From Balneola sp. (GTDB lineage Bacteria; Bacteroidota; Rhodothermia; Balneolales; Balneolaceae): a stretch of DNA of 64,000 bases. Positions 24,596-33,498 of this stretch are shown one piece after another. A model generated the notes under the pieces. The model ran no database searches, was not told the DNA's origin, and saw nothing but the letters and a program-made list of their open reading frames with translations. Made by a program: the position numbers and the translations under genes. Each line of letters begins with the position of its first letter. Positions within the stretch are counted from its first letter, which is position 1. Where the stretch lies: NCBI GenBank assembly GCA_002694685.1, contig NZMW01000010.1, positions 372,001-436,000 on the forward strand, in the 5' to 3' direction.

Positions 24596-25426
24596 CTACT
24601 CATTTATTTTTGATCTTGATTCTCTCTCAACACCCTCACCAGCATAATCATTTTCAGGAATCTCAATTTGTGATGAATTTTTTTCGTCTACATTTTTATC
24701 AATAGTAGATTTTAAGTGCCGTTCGATTTTTCCCTGCAGCGTTTCTACAAACTCCTGAAGGTTTTTCTTTCTTTTCCTTTTCCGGCCATTTACAAAACGT
24801 GTGTATAGAAAAGAGGTTAGCAAAAATATTCCGGAAAATATGGCAATGGGACCTGTGTCGCTTCCTGCCTGATCAAAAACGACGCCTGCAAACATCATGA
24901 AGCCTGCAAAACCTGCGAGAATTCCGGGGATGTAGAGCTTGTTTAGGGTCTTCAGGCTTTGGCTTACTTTTATCTTTGTATTCCCATCAACCTTTTGGAA
25001 TACTACTTCTGGTGAATTTGATGAGGCAATTAGCTTGGAAGGCCCTACCGGCTTTGCTTTCCAAATGATTTTATCACGCCGTTGGGTAACGGTGCCCAGC
25101 GTATTGAAGTGATACTCGGCCTGACCTTTGAGCTCATTAAAAAGCTCTTTATCTACAGAACCTTTAGCAAAACCCACGATTTCTGTACTGTTGAAATCGT
25201 TATTATCGATGACTAAAGGTTCTTGAATCGGTATCCCTGAATGTTCCACATATGCTTCGTAAACGAAGCGGCGCGGGATTCCTATTTCGTCGGTAATTTC
25301 ATACAGGGATTTAATCTCCTCATTCAGATCGGACTGTTTTTTTGAAGAGGTTTCTTCTCCGAATTTTTCAAGCAAAGATGCTTTTTGTACAATTTGGCGG
25401 ATTTCGTCGTCGGAGAGTTTTCCCAT
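24596..25426 (-). CDS. Membrane protein of unknown function between hslO and ndh
   Basis: 276 residues. The N-terminus (KLSDDEIRQIVQKASLLEKF and IYEITDEIGIPRRFVYEAYVEHSG-like text, about 1-70) forms helical segments of a type often seen at the start of Bacteroidota/Gemmatimonadota membrane proteins. The middle (85-160) is mixed alpha/beta. Two hydrophobic helices (about 168-187 and 192-210) are followed by a very basic stretch (NGRKRKRKKN) and an acidic tail. No family name is offered. It begins 12 bases after hslO and ends 21 bases before ndh, so it belongs to the same operon. Confidence 0.7.
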   Translation of the reverse strand: MGKLSDDEIRQIVQKASLLEKFGEETSSKKQSDLNEEIKSLYEITDEIGIPRRFVYEAYVEHSGIPIQEPLVIDNNDFNSTEIVGFAKGSVDKELFNELKGQAEYHFNTLGTVTQRRDKIIWKAKPVGPSKLIASSNSPEVVFQKVDGNTKIKVSQSLKTLNKLYIPGILAGFAGFMMFAGVVFDQAGSDTGPIAIFSGIFLLTSFLYTRFVNGRKRKRKKNLQEFVETLQGKIERHLKSTIDKNVDEKNSSQIEIPENDYAGEGVERESRSKINE

Positions 25427-25438
25427 GGGTAGACTTGG

Positions 25439-26341
25439 TTAGTTCATTTTAGCTTGAGCATCCATCACGATTTTCTCGATTTCATCTTTCGAGATAAACT
25501 CTTTATTGTTGCAGTACTGACAAACCATTTCTTGCCCTTCGCCATCCATTTCTTTCAAGTCTTCATAATTGAGCATTGATAGCGCATTCAGGAATCGTTT
25601 TCGGGAACAGCGGCAGAAAAAGTCTACAGGCTGACGGTTCAGTTCTTTAACCTGAAGCGGTGATACCGCTTTACCCATAATTTCATCAATGTATTGTCCG
25701 TCATTCAAGAGCTCATCAATAGGAGGAAAAGAACCAAGACGTTCCTGAAGCATATCAATTTGTCCGTCTGGGGCTCCCGGCATACGCTGGATGAGGAGTC
25801 CGCCAGCTTGTGTTACATTTCCTTCTTCGTCGATGCCTACATCAACCAAAATAGCGGAAGGAATTTGTTCGGACTGAGCAAGGTAGTGAGCAACGTCAGC
25901 ATTTACATCACCCTTAACCAATTCGATGGTGCTTGTTTTGGGCTCAGCTTCATTATAGAGAACTTTTGAAAAGGTTAGAATTCCAAGTCCAATGCCGTCG
26001 CCAAGTTCGGTTTCAGGGTTGGAGTAATCCAGTTCCGCCGCAGGGTTCTGAACATATCCCCGGATTTCCCCCACAGAGTTAGCTTCGGCAATAATAAATC
26101 CAATCGGTCCATCCCCGTCCATACGAAGCTGAATACGTTCCTCCCCTTTCAGTTCGGAAGCAAGCAACATGGTGGCTGTAAGTGCTTTGCCAAGAACAAC
26201 CGTATTTAATAGTGAAAGCTGGTGATTCTCTTTTGCTGTTTTAACAACTTCAGTCGTTTTGACAACAGAAATCTTGAAATGACCATCGGTTGTGATGCCT
26301 TTAAGCAGGCGGTCTTTAAAATTATATTCTTCAATGTTCAT
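25439..26341 (-). CDS. hslO: Redox-regulated chaperone Hsp33
   Basis: 300 residues. N-terminal Hsp33 fold: FKISVVKTTEVVKTA, LGKALTATMLLASELKGEERIQLRMDGDGPIG, GYVQNP. The C-terminal zinc switch is complete, with CRC (Cys243, Cys245) and CQYC (Cys274, Cys277). Under oxidative stress zinc is released, two disulfides form and the dimer becomes an ATP-independent holdase. It is the first gene of a three-gene unit ending with the quinone oxidoreductase, which fits a redox theme. Confidence 0.96.
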   Translation of the reverse strand: MNIEEYNFKDRLLKGITTDGHFKISVVKTTEVVKTAKENHQLSLLNTVVLGKALTATMLLASELKGEERIQLRMDGDGPIGFIIAEANSVGEIRGYVQNPAAELDYSNPETELGDGIGLGILTFSKVLYNEAEPKTSTIELVKGDVNADVAHYLAQSEQIPSAILVDVGIDEEGNVTQAGGLLIQRMPGAPDGQIDMLQERLGSFPPIDELLNDGQYIDEIMGKAVSPLQVKELNRQPVDFFCRCSRKRFLNALSMLNYEDLKEMDGEGQEMVCQYCNNKEFISKDEIEKIVMDAQAKMN

Positions 26342-26716
26342 AGGAGGTAGAAGTACTGTTTAAAAAGTCTTTTAAGTGTATTTAACTTGCTCCAAAGATA
26401 CGCAGAAAATTGCGTTTTATTTGAATGGATTGGCTAGATAAAGAGAAGAATAATAGCCGGATTATTGCTGTTTCTGCACAGAGATGAAACATTTTGTTAA
26501 TACACGATATTAATATTGTAGTGGGCTACAAAATCCAAAGGAGCGAAACTGTATCAAAATTATCAAGTGGCGTGTATGTGTATTCGTTGATTATAGATGG
26601 GCAATTATCAGAGACTAAGAAAATGATGCTTATCAAATAGGAACTTTCATCCATCAAAAAAGGGCGCCCCTTACCGAAGCGCCCCTTTTCTCACTCACTC
26701 AAAATGTTAGTTAGAA
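26342..26716. other. Spacer between hslO and leucine dehydrogenase
   Basis: No gene is seen. The right end carries a minus-strand terminator for the leucine dehydrogenase: at 26655-26690, GGGCGC pairs with GCGCCC and, on the minus strand, is followed by six T. The rest (26342-26650) is AT-rich and presumably holds the hslO promoter. No specific site could be defended. Confidence 0.6.
26655..26690 (-). terminator. Rho-independent terminator of leucine dehydrogenase
   Basis: On the minus strand the GGGCGC/GCGCCC stem is followed by CTTTTTT, 27 bases after the stop codon. Confidence 0.85.
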
Positions 26717-27892
26717 TCAGCTGTTAAAGCGTTTGTAGATTTCGCCAAGCCGTCCTGAAACACTGGCTGTTGAAGAATATTTATTCTTGATATTTCCAAC
26801 AGTCTCAATTCTTTGTTCAGCTAATGAATTAGACGCTTTATGTGCAGGAATATTGTGTTCTTCCGAATAATCCAGGATATCAGTGATAGTAGTATAAATA
26901 TTGCCTGCATTTTGCATTGCGCGCTCTTCGTTGTAGCCTTCCAGCTCACTGGCAATGTTAATAATTCCACCGGCATTGATTACATAATCAGGGGCGTATA
27001 AAATGCCTTTATCGAGCAGCATTTGTCCGTGACGGTCTTCCTCATCCAATACGTTATTTGCCCCACCGGCAATGATATCACAATTAAAATGGTCAATAGT
27101 ATCATCGTTAATAACTCCACCTAAAGCGCATGGAGTATAAATATCTACATCGAGGCTATAGATGGCATCTGCATCAACCACTTCGCCACCAACTTCTTCG
27201 GCGAGGGCTTTGGCTTTGTCGCCGTAAATATCACAGATAAAAAGCTTGGCTCCTTCTTTAGCAGCGTGGCGTGCAAAATAAGAAGCGACATTCCCGGCAC
27301 CTTGAAGAGCTATTCGTTTCCCTTCGAGTGAATCATTTCCATAGGCTTTTTTGGCACAAGCTTTCACACCCATATATACTCCATAAGCCGTTACTGGCGA
27401 AGGATTTCCACTTCCACCCAGTGCTTTTGGAATACCTGTTACGTACTTCGTTTCTGAATAAACCCATTCCATTTCGCGCTCAGTCATCCCAACATCTTCT
27501 GCAGTGATGTAACGGCCCCCAAGCCCATCAACAAAACGACCGAAAGACCGAAATAAAGCTTCTGTTTTTTCGGTATGAGGATCACCAATAATCACCGCTT
27601 TCCCTCCACCTAAATTCAATCCGGAAATAGCTGCTTTGTAGGTCATTCCGCGGGAGAGGCGAAGTACATCTTTAATTGCTGCTTCCTCAGATTCATAATT
27701 CCACATACGGGTTCCACCAAGGGCAGGACCCAGCGTAGTGTTATGAATGGCGATGATAGCCTTCAGTCCTACTTCAGGGTCTGAGCACATTACGATCTGC
27801 TCGTGCTCTTTATTTGCAAGTTCGTTGAACAAAGTAAAATTTGGGTTCTTTTCCTTCAATTTGTTTGAGTTTTTTGCAGGTGCGTCAATCAT
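26717..27892 (-). CDS. Leucine dehydrogenase (Glu/Leu/Phe/Val dehydrogenase family)
   Basis: 391 residues. Key segments are LGPALGGTRMWNY (substrate glycine-rich loop), SRGMTYKAAISGLNLGGGKAVIIGDP with the two catalytic-region lysines, TAEDVGMTEREMEWV, and the NAD-binding RIALQGAGNVASYFARHAAKEG. The motif set matches leucine/valine dehydrogenases rather than the glutamate enzyme at 0.9 kb (LGGTRMW versus TKGGIRF). It deaminates branched-chain amino acids to 2-oxoacids. An N-terminal extension of about 25 residues (IDAPAKNSNKLKEKNPN) exceeds the usual 364-residue length, so the true start could be internal. Confidence 0.92.
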   Translation of the reverse strand: MIDAPAKNSNKLKEKNPNFTLFNELANKEHEQIVMCSDPEVGLKAIIAIHNTTLGPALGGTRMWNYESEEAAIKDVLRLSRGMTYKAAISGLNLGGGKAVIIGDPHTEKTEALFRSFGRFVDGLGGRYITAEDVGMTEREMEWVYSETKYVTGIPKALGGSGNPSPVTAYGVYMGVKACAKKAYGNDSLEGKRIALQGAGNVASYFARHAAKEGAKLFICDIYGDKAKALAEEVGGEVVDADAIYSLDVDIYTPCALGGVINDDTIDHFNCDIIAGGANNVLDEEDRHGQMLLDKGILYAPDYVINAGGIINIASELEGYNEERAMQNAGNIYTTITDILDYSEEHNIPAHKASNSLAEQRIETVGNIKNKYSSTASVSGRLGEIYKRFNS

Positions 27893-28186
27893 GGTAATAC
27901 TTAAATTTTATCATTTGGCTCATTTTGTGGAACCGCTTCCAAAGTCGGGATTTATTTAACGGAACTCAACCCTAGATACTGTCAAACACATAAATACTTG
28001 TAATTATTTTTAAGCAAGTTGGGGCAAACTGAACGATATGATGGGATTGTGATATTTATGTAACAAAGATGCTGATTTTCTCCCTTTAAATAGTATTTTA
28101 TATAGGTAATAAGAACGCTTTGCGTTGGCTGTGCCGGCTTGATCGCCGAACTGCCTTTATGAATAAAAATAAAGCACAAAACAATC

Positions 28187-29887
28187 ATGTCATTCCGCTG
28201 GGTATACGCGCAGCCGGAGCAGGAAGAGTATATCTCCAAATTGGGAGAGACACTTGGAATTCCGGCCAAAATAGCCCGACTTCTGGCTATCCGCGGCATA
28301 AAAACATACGATGATGCAGAATACTTTTTCCGGCCAAAGATAGAAAACCTCCACGATCCCTTTTTAATGAGGGATATGGACAAAGGTGCAGAACGCTTAG
28401 CTCTGGCCATTCGCAAAAGTGAGAAAGTGCTCGTTTATGGCGATTACGACGTAGACGGGACTACAGCAACTTCCTGTGTCTATACTTTTCTAAAAGAATT
28501 TGGGGTTGATGCGGACTACTATATTCCTCATCGCTTTAAAGAAGGCTATGGTATCAATCCGGATGGGATTAAGTATGCCGAGGATATCAATGCAACACTG
28601 ATTGTTTCCGTAGATTGCGGAATTACGGCGATCAAAGAAGCAAAAGTAGCCAAGGAAAAAGGTATTGATCTGATCGTCTGTGATCACCACACAGTAGGCG
28701 ATGAAATCCCGGATGCTGTAGCTGTTTTGGATCCTAAAAGACTCGATTGCAACTACCCCTTTGATGGACTTTCAGGTGCGGGTGTTGGCTTCAAGCTGAT
28801 TCAGGGAACCATCGAGAAGCTGGGCCTTCCTCAAACAATTTCCTATAAATTTCTGGATTTAGTAGCCATCTCAATTGCCTCCGATATTGTGCCCATCATT
28901 GATGAGAACAGGGTATTGATGAAGGCAGGTTTGCAGATGATTCAGCGAAGTCCCAGAGTTGGAATTAAAGCACTGCTTGAGCTGATCAAGGTTTCCAAAG
29001 AGGATGTGAACACATCCAAGATCGTATTTTCAATTGGCCCTCGTATAAATGCTGCGGGGCGTATGGGCGACGCCAGCACCGCAGTAAAGCTTATGATCTC
29101 GGAAACGCTGGGCGAGGCTAAATCCCACGCTTATGAGCTGGAATCCATCAACATGAAAAGGCGGGATACGGATTCCAAAACGATGAAAGAGGCGATGGAA
29201 CAAATCGAGAAAGATTTTGATATGGATGAGACCTCGACCATCGTGCTGTACAGCGAGGACTGGCACCTTGGCGTGATTGGTATCGTAGCTTCTCGCTTGG
29301 TCGATTTATACCATCGCCCGGCTATTATGCTGAGTAATGTAGATGGAAAAATAAAAGGATCGGCCCGGAGCATTAAAGGTTTTAATATTTACGACGCCAT
29401 AAAAAAATGCGGGGATTTGTTAGAGCAATTTGGCGGGCATGAATTTGCTGCGGGACTCACACTGGAAGAAGATAAGCTCTCAGAATTTCGCCGACGGATG
29501 AATGATCTAGCCTATACCGATCTTTCTGAAAATTCTTTTGAACCGGAACTCAATATCGATGCCAAACTGGATTTAGGGGAAGTGGATATGAAGTTCTGGA
29601 AACTTCTGAGTCAGTTTGAACCATTTGGTCCTGCAAACCTTCGCCCAATTTTTGTAAGTGAAGAGGTGAAGGTAGTAGGCGTTCCAACTATTGTCGGTAA
29701 TGGGCACCTGAAGATGCGGGTGAAACAAGAAGGTTCAGGTATATTTGATACGATCGGCTTTAACATGCACGATTATTTGCCGGGCGTTCGGGGTGGAGAC
29801 CCTTTTAAGATTGCCTATGTACTGGAAGAGAACAACTGGAATGGCCGCCGGACACTTCAACTTCGATTGAAAGACATTCAGATTTAG
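28187..29887 (+). CDS. recJ: Single-stranded-DNA-specific exonuclease RecJ
   Basis: 566 residues. DHH-superfamily motifs are clear: VYGDYDVDGTTA (Asp86, Asp88, Asp90), VDCGIT, VCDHHTVGDEIPDAVAVLDPKR (Asp166, His167, His168), GAGVGFKL, and the DHHA1 domain with FGGHEFAAGLTL. It degrades single-stranded DNA 5' to 3' in recombination and mismatch repair. The length is typical of bacterial RecJ. It is preceded by a 294-base spacer without recognisable genes. Confidence 0.96.
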   Translation: MSFRWVYAQPEQEEYISKLGETLGIPAKIARLLAIRGIKTYDDAEYFFRPKIENLHDPFLMRDMDKGAERLALAIRKSEKVLVYGDYDVDGTTATSCVYTFLKEFGVDADYYIPHRFKEGYGINPDGIKYAEDINATLIVSVDCGITAIKEAKVAKEKGIDLIVCDHHTVGDEIPDAVAVLDPKRLDCNYPFDGLSGAGVGFKLIQGTIEKLGLPQTISYKFLDLVAISIASDIVPIIDENRVLMKAGLQMIQRSPRVGIKALLELIKVSKEDVNTSKIVFSIGPRINAAGRMGDASTAVKLMISETLGEAKSHAYELESINMKRRDTDSKTMKEAMEQIEKDFDMDETSTIVLYSEDWHLGVIGIVASRLVDLYHRPAIMLSNVDGKIKGSARSIKGFNIYDAIKKCGDLLEQFGGHEFAAGLTLEEDKLSEFRRRMNDLAYTDLSENSFEPELNIDAKLDLGEVDMKFWKLLSQFEPFGPANLRPIFVSEEVKVVGVPTIVGNGHLKMRVKQEGSGIFDTIGFNMHDYLPGVRGGDPFKIAYVLEENNWNGRRTLQLRLKDIQI

Positions 29888-29899
29888 GATAAAGAGGGG

Positions 29900-29957
29900 C
29901 AAGGAGTTAGGTTTTAGGTGCTAGTATTTCTTTCTAACACCTAAAACCTTGCTCCTG
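29900..29957. repeat. Imperfect inverted repeat downstream of recJ
   Basis: CAAGGAGTTAGGTTTTAGGTG and CACCTAAAACCTTGCTCCTG face each other across a loop of about 17 bases. There is no T-run, so it is not a classical terminator. It is one of several such long intergenic inverted repeats here (compare 41251-41334). Confidence 0.6.
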
Positions 29958-30024
29958 ACAACTTTCCTGAATTTAATATTGTATAAGGATTACAAACCCT
30001 TTATCTTTGCCGTCCTTGTTGAAA

Positions 30025-30097
<73 letters not shown>

Positions 30098-30105
30098 CAT
30101 CAAGT

Positions 30106-30143
30106 AAAGCCCATGTAGATCAAAGATTTGCATGGGCTTTTTT
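30106..30143 (+). terminator. Rho-independent terminator of tRNA-Phe
   Basis: AAAGCCCATG pairs with CATGGGCTTT around a 15-nt loop and continues into TTTTTT. Confidence 0.88.
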
Positions 30144-30369
30144 GGTTTGATGATATATTTTAGAATGAATAGACTATGAATAACTTAGTAGGCGGTTATT
30201 CAGTCCGCATGTAGCCTTTTCCCGCTTTATATCTATTCGATTTTACTATTATTTAGCTTTTCTTTCTTCTTTCGAATCATTTACGCTTTCCCTATAATCT
30301 TTTGTTAATAATCTCAATCTGATTTTAGATTAATATATTTAGATAAAAGAGATAAAATTATTTCGAGCC

Positions 30370-32259
30370 ATGAGAAAATATATATACTTAATTCTAGTAT
30401 TGAGTGCTTGTTCGACCTCATCCTTTGGCCAATCAAGTTTTTCTATAAATGATGCTTTACAAGCTCAAGGTGGTTTTACGATCTCAGGTGGAACTGGTAA
30501 AATTGGTTTACCAGTTCCGGCTTTTCAACATCTTACCACCGGAGACATTAATGGTGATAACTACGAGGATTTACTAACTGTAATTGACCCCTACGAAAAC
30601 GAAAGAGGTTTTCCCGTTCCAGGGGGACTCATAATACTTTACGGCTCTGAGAAACTATCAGATCAAAGTAATATAGAACTTGCTGAAATAGATAGTCTTG
30701 ATGTTACAATTATTAATGGACTCGAGGGTTACAGGACTAGAGATATTGCACTTGCAGATATAAATAATGATGGTCTTGATGACATTTTCATTGGGCAAAA
30801 TTACTCTGAAATGGATATAAAAGATAATGATGAAGTGAGAATCATTTACGGGCAGAGTGAGATGCCAGATACCATTGAATTGTCTGTATTGTCCGAAGAA
30901 AAAGGGTTTAAGTTAATTGACAAAGAAAAAAACAGTGCACTTGGTTTTAGTTTGGAAAGGGGGGATCTGAACAATGATGATATCGATGATATAATAATTG
31001 GGGCTCCAATTGGAGGTGAAAAATTTGATGAAGGTGGACAGCAAATATTTTCCCCGGGAATTGTTTACGTATTATACGGCAGAAACAGTCAAAATATATT
31101 TCCGGCGGAAATTTCTCTAGATACTCTAAATATTTCACAAGGCTATAAAATAATTGGTCCACAAGCAGAGGGAAATATGGTTCCGATATTTGGTGGAGGT
31201 ACGGGATACTCTTACTTCACTGGCTTTTCAGTAAGTAGTGGTGACCTTGACGGAGATAACCTTAATGATCTTATAATAGGGTCCAGATTCGCTGAGTATG
31301 AAGGCAAAACAGAAATCGGTTTAGTAACCATTATATATGGCTCCAATAATATTGATTCGGTTTATCAAATAAATAGCTCTTCTGATACGAAGATCACCAG
31401 AATTTATGGCATCAGTGAGTACGACTTACTGGGTACTTCGGTTGCAACGGGTGACGTCAACGGTGATGGACTTGCTGATCTAACCATGAGTGCAACTGGT
31501 GTAAGCTTCGTTGAACCTCAGGATGATGGAGAGGTCTATACCTTATTTGGTAAAGAGGGAGGATATGGGGAAATATTCGATTTAACCACGTTAAATGGAA
31601 CAAATGGCGTAACGATTAAGGTTGCCAGAGCAGAGGATAACTTAGGAGCTAAGGTTTTAAACAAGGATCTTAATAACGACGGATATGCCGAAATAATCGC
31701 GTCAGCACCAGTTGCTGATGGAGAAAAAGTTAAGATGGGGTATTTGTATCTATTGATCGGTAAAGAAGAGTATGATCCTACTATCGATTTATTCTATTTA
31801 AGCGAGGAAGATGGAATCGCTATACATGGACCAGGCAGAGGTAGCAGATTTTCATTGGATTATGAGTTTGCGGATATTAATGGGGATGGATTGTTGGATC
31901 TTATGGGGTTTTATCAATCAGATGTAAGTAACCTGGTTTTAATTTTTGGCACTGATGATTTGGTAACTTCACTGAACCAGGTTCAGAATTATCCCACTCA
32001 GATTCAGTTAAACCAAAACTACCCCAACCCTTTTAACCCATCCACACAGATTCAGTATACCTTGCCCGAGGCTTCGCGGGTGCGGATTCAGGTAAACAAT
32101 ACGCTGGGTCAGCGGGTGGCACTACTGGTGGATGGGCAGCAGAGTGCAGGCACCTATACGGTTAATTTCGATGCACCCAATCTGTCGAGCGGAATGTATT
32201 TCTACAGCATCGAAGCGGGGGACTTCACCCAGACCAGAAAGATGCTATTGATTAAATGA
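30370..32259 (+). CDS. FG-GAP/integrin-like repeat protein with type IX secretion sorting domain
   Basis: 629 residues with a signal peptide (LILVLSACSTSSFGQ; a lipobox-like LSAC or cleavage after FGQ). There are seven calcium-binding-type FG-GAP repeats, each centred on a D-x-N-x-D motif: GDINGDNYED, ADINNDGLDD, GDLNNDDIDD, GDLDGDNLND, GDVNGDGLAD, KDLNNDGYAE, ADINGDGLLD. This implies a beta-propeller on the cell surface. The last 80 residues are a type A T9SS sorting domain (LNQNYPNPFNPST, GQRVALLVDGQQSAGTY, LSSGMYFY, KMLLIK). The DNA encoding that domain is visibly richer in G+C than the repeats. The ligand is unknown. No secretion-system component is present in the window. Confidence 0.9.
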   Translation: MRKYIYLILVLSACSTSSFGQSSFSINDALQAQGGFTISGGTGKIGLPVPAFQHLTTGDINGDNYEDLLTVIDPYENERGFPVPGGLIILYGSEKLSDQSNIELAEIDSLDVTIINGLEGYRTRDIALADINNDGLDDIFIGQNYSEMDIKDNDEVRIIYGQSEMPDTIELSVLSEEKGFKLIDKEKNSALGFSLERGDLNNDDIDDIIIGAPIGGEKFDEGGQQIFSPGIVYVLYGRNSQNIFPAEISLDTLNISQGYKIIGPQAEGNMVPIFGGGTGYSYFTGFSVSSGDLDGDNLNDLIIGSRFAEYEGKTEIGLVTIIYGSNNIDSVYQINSSSDTKITRIYGISEYDLLGTSVATGDVNGDGLADLTMSATGVSFVEPQDDGEVYTLFGKEGGYGEIFDLTTLNGTNGVTIKVARAEDNLGAKVLNKDLNNDGYAEIIASAPVADGEKVKMGYLYLLIGKEEYDPTIDLFYLSEEDGIAIHGPGRGSRFSLDYEFADINGDGLLDLMGFYQSDVSNLVLIFGTDDLVTSLNQVQNYPTQIQLNQNYPNPFNPSTQIQYTLPEASRVRIQVNNTLGQRVALLVDGQQSAGTYTVNFDAPNLSSGMYFYSIEAGDFTQTRKMLLIK

Positions 32260-32388
32260 TGACTTCTGGCCAAAATCTGCATAATGAAACTGAACGTGAA
32301 AAATCATAATAGTTTAAAATTAATCATAGAAAGATTTGTCATTAATACCTGATTTTGTTGGCCTAAGAGCCAACCAAATTATTTGTCT

Positions 32389-33105
32389 ATGACCATTCAG
32401 GAATACGTTGAAGAGTTAAATAGGCACTATAAATCGGGGTACTCATGGGGGCACAGTTACAGAGGAGACTGACAAACCCTTTTAGAATCTATTCTCCCTG
32501 ATATTTTAGTAACCAATGAGCCGAAGCGTTCAGATGTTGGAGCGCCCGATTACATTCTCACTAAAGGGAATATTCCCGTTGGTTATGTAGAGGCTAAAGA
32601 TATTGCCGACCCCGACCTGAGTGGAAAGAAAAAGAATAAGGAGCAATTCAACCGTTATAAAGACGGGCTCCCTAATCTTATATTTACGGATCATCTCGAT
32701 TTTCACCTTTCCGAGAGGGATAGTTTATCATCTCTATTCGCATTGCCGAAGTAGTAGGTGGAGAGATCAAAGCTACCAAGCAACAAGACCCTATCATTCA
32801 CTTTTATGAAATGTTCTTGGCTGAATATGACCCTTCACTAAGAAAGAGCCGTGGAGTACGGTACACCCCCGAACCTGTGGTAAACTTTATAGTAAGAGCC
32901 GTAGATGATATCCTAAAAGATGGCTTAGCCGACAATTCAAAAACTACGGTGAAGGTTAATACTGATGTTCCTGATAAACGCTCTGCAACAGGCTATAAGA
33001 AAGAACAGGGAGAGGTTCCAAGGTTCAGATATTAGACCCTGCCACAGGAACCTTTTTAGCTAAGGTTATAAAGCAGATTCATTCCCGAAAGGTCCAGCTT
33101 CAAAA
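32389..33105 (+). pseudogene. Decayed type ISP-like restriction-modification gene (nuclease/N6-adenine methylase)
   Basis: Conceptual translation from ATG 32389 gives MTIQEYVEELNRHYKSG ... SYRGD, then a TGA at codon 28. It continues in frame as QTLLESILPDILVTNEPKR, with PDYIL ... VGYVEAKD (PD-ExK nuclease region). A frameshift near 32712 is needed to pass through FISIRIAEVVGGEIKAT, and then QQDPIIHFYEMFLAEYDP, RKSRGVRYTPEPVVNFIVRAVDDIL follows in a second frame. A further frameshift near 33018 leads to QILDPATGTFLAKVIKQI, the methylase motif I (missing two residues of the usual DPATGTGTFL). The roughly 200 residues that normally separate the nuclease from DPIIHFYE are missing, as is everything beyond motif I. 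A functional product is not expected. Confidence 0.8.
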
Positions 33106-33452
33106 AACGAAGTCATCAATTCATGGTGCTTAAAACAGTCCGGTACTAATAACTGATAATTGCATAAAGCATTTGGGACAAGGATATAGTTATCGAATGA
33201 GGGGAACTGTCTGGGGAGAAATACTAAAGTTTACTTCATAGTGTGCTTTTATTTGAAGCAACTCCGACCAATATACGGTAGAGGAGCCTGGCTGACCAAA
33301 TCTATTTTGTTTTGGCAGTTCATTGGTTCCTATTCGGTAAGTAATAATAGGTAATAGTTAATCAATGTAGTTTTATATGCCTTCAATGAGGAGAAGAATG
33401 GGGGTGAGTCGAAAAAGAAAAATCTAAAATAGCAGACTTAATGCGTATTCAA
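33106..33452. other. Gene-free remnant region
   Basis: No frame with recognisable protein. The stretch at 33269-33320 (CCAATATACGG, GGAGCCT, GACCAAA) matches, with several substitutions and a short gap, the segment at about 614-650. A short frame reads PIYG.GA..TK in both copies, which suggests a shared decayed coding or mobile sequence. Confidence 0.4.
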
Positions 33453-33483
33453 CTGCGTCACGAAGCAAGAGCTTCGTGACGAG
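33453..33483 (+). repeat. REP-like hairpin repeat (GTCACGAAGC arms)
   Basis: GTCACGAAGC (33457-33466) pairs perfectly with GCTTCGTGAC (33471-33480) around AAGA, and is preceded by CTGC and followed by GAG. It belongs to the same family as 35326-35375, whose arms are almost identical. Confidence 0.8.
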
Positions 33484-33498
33484 TATGAAATGTGATAC

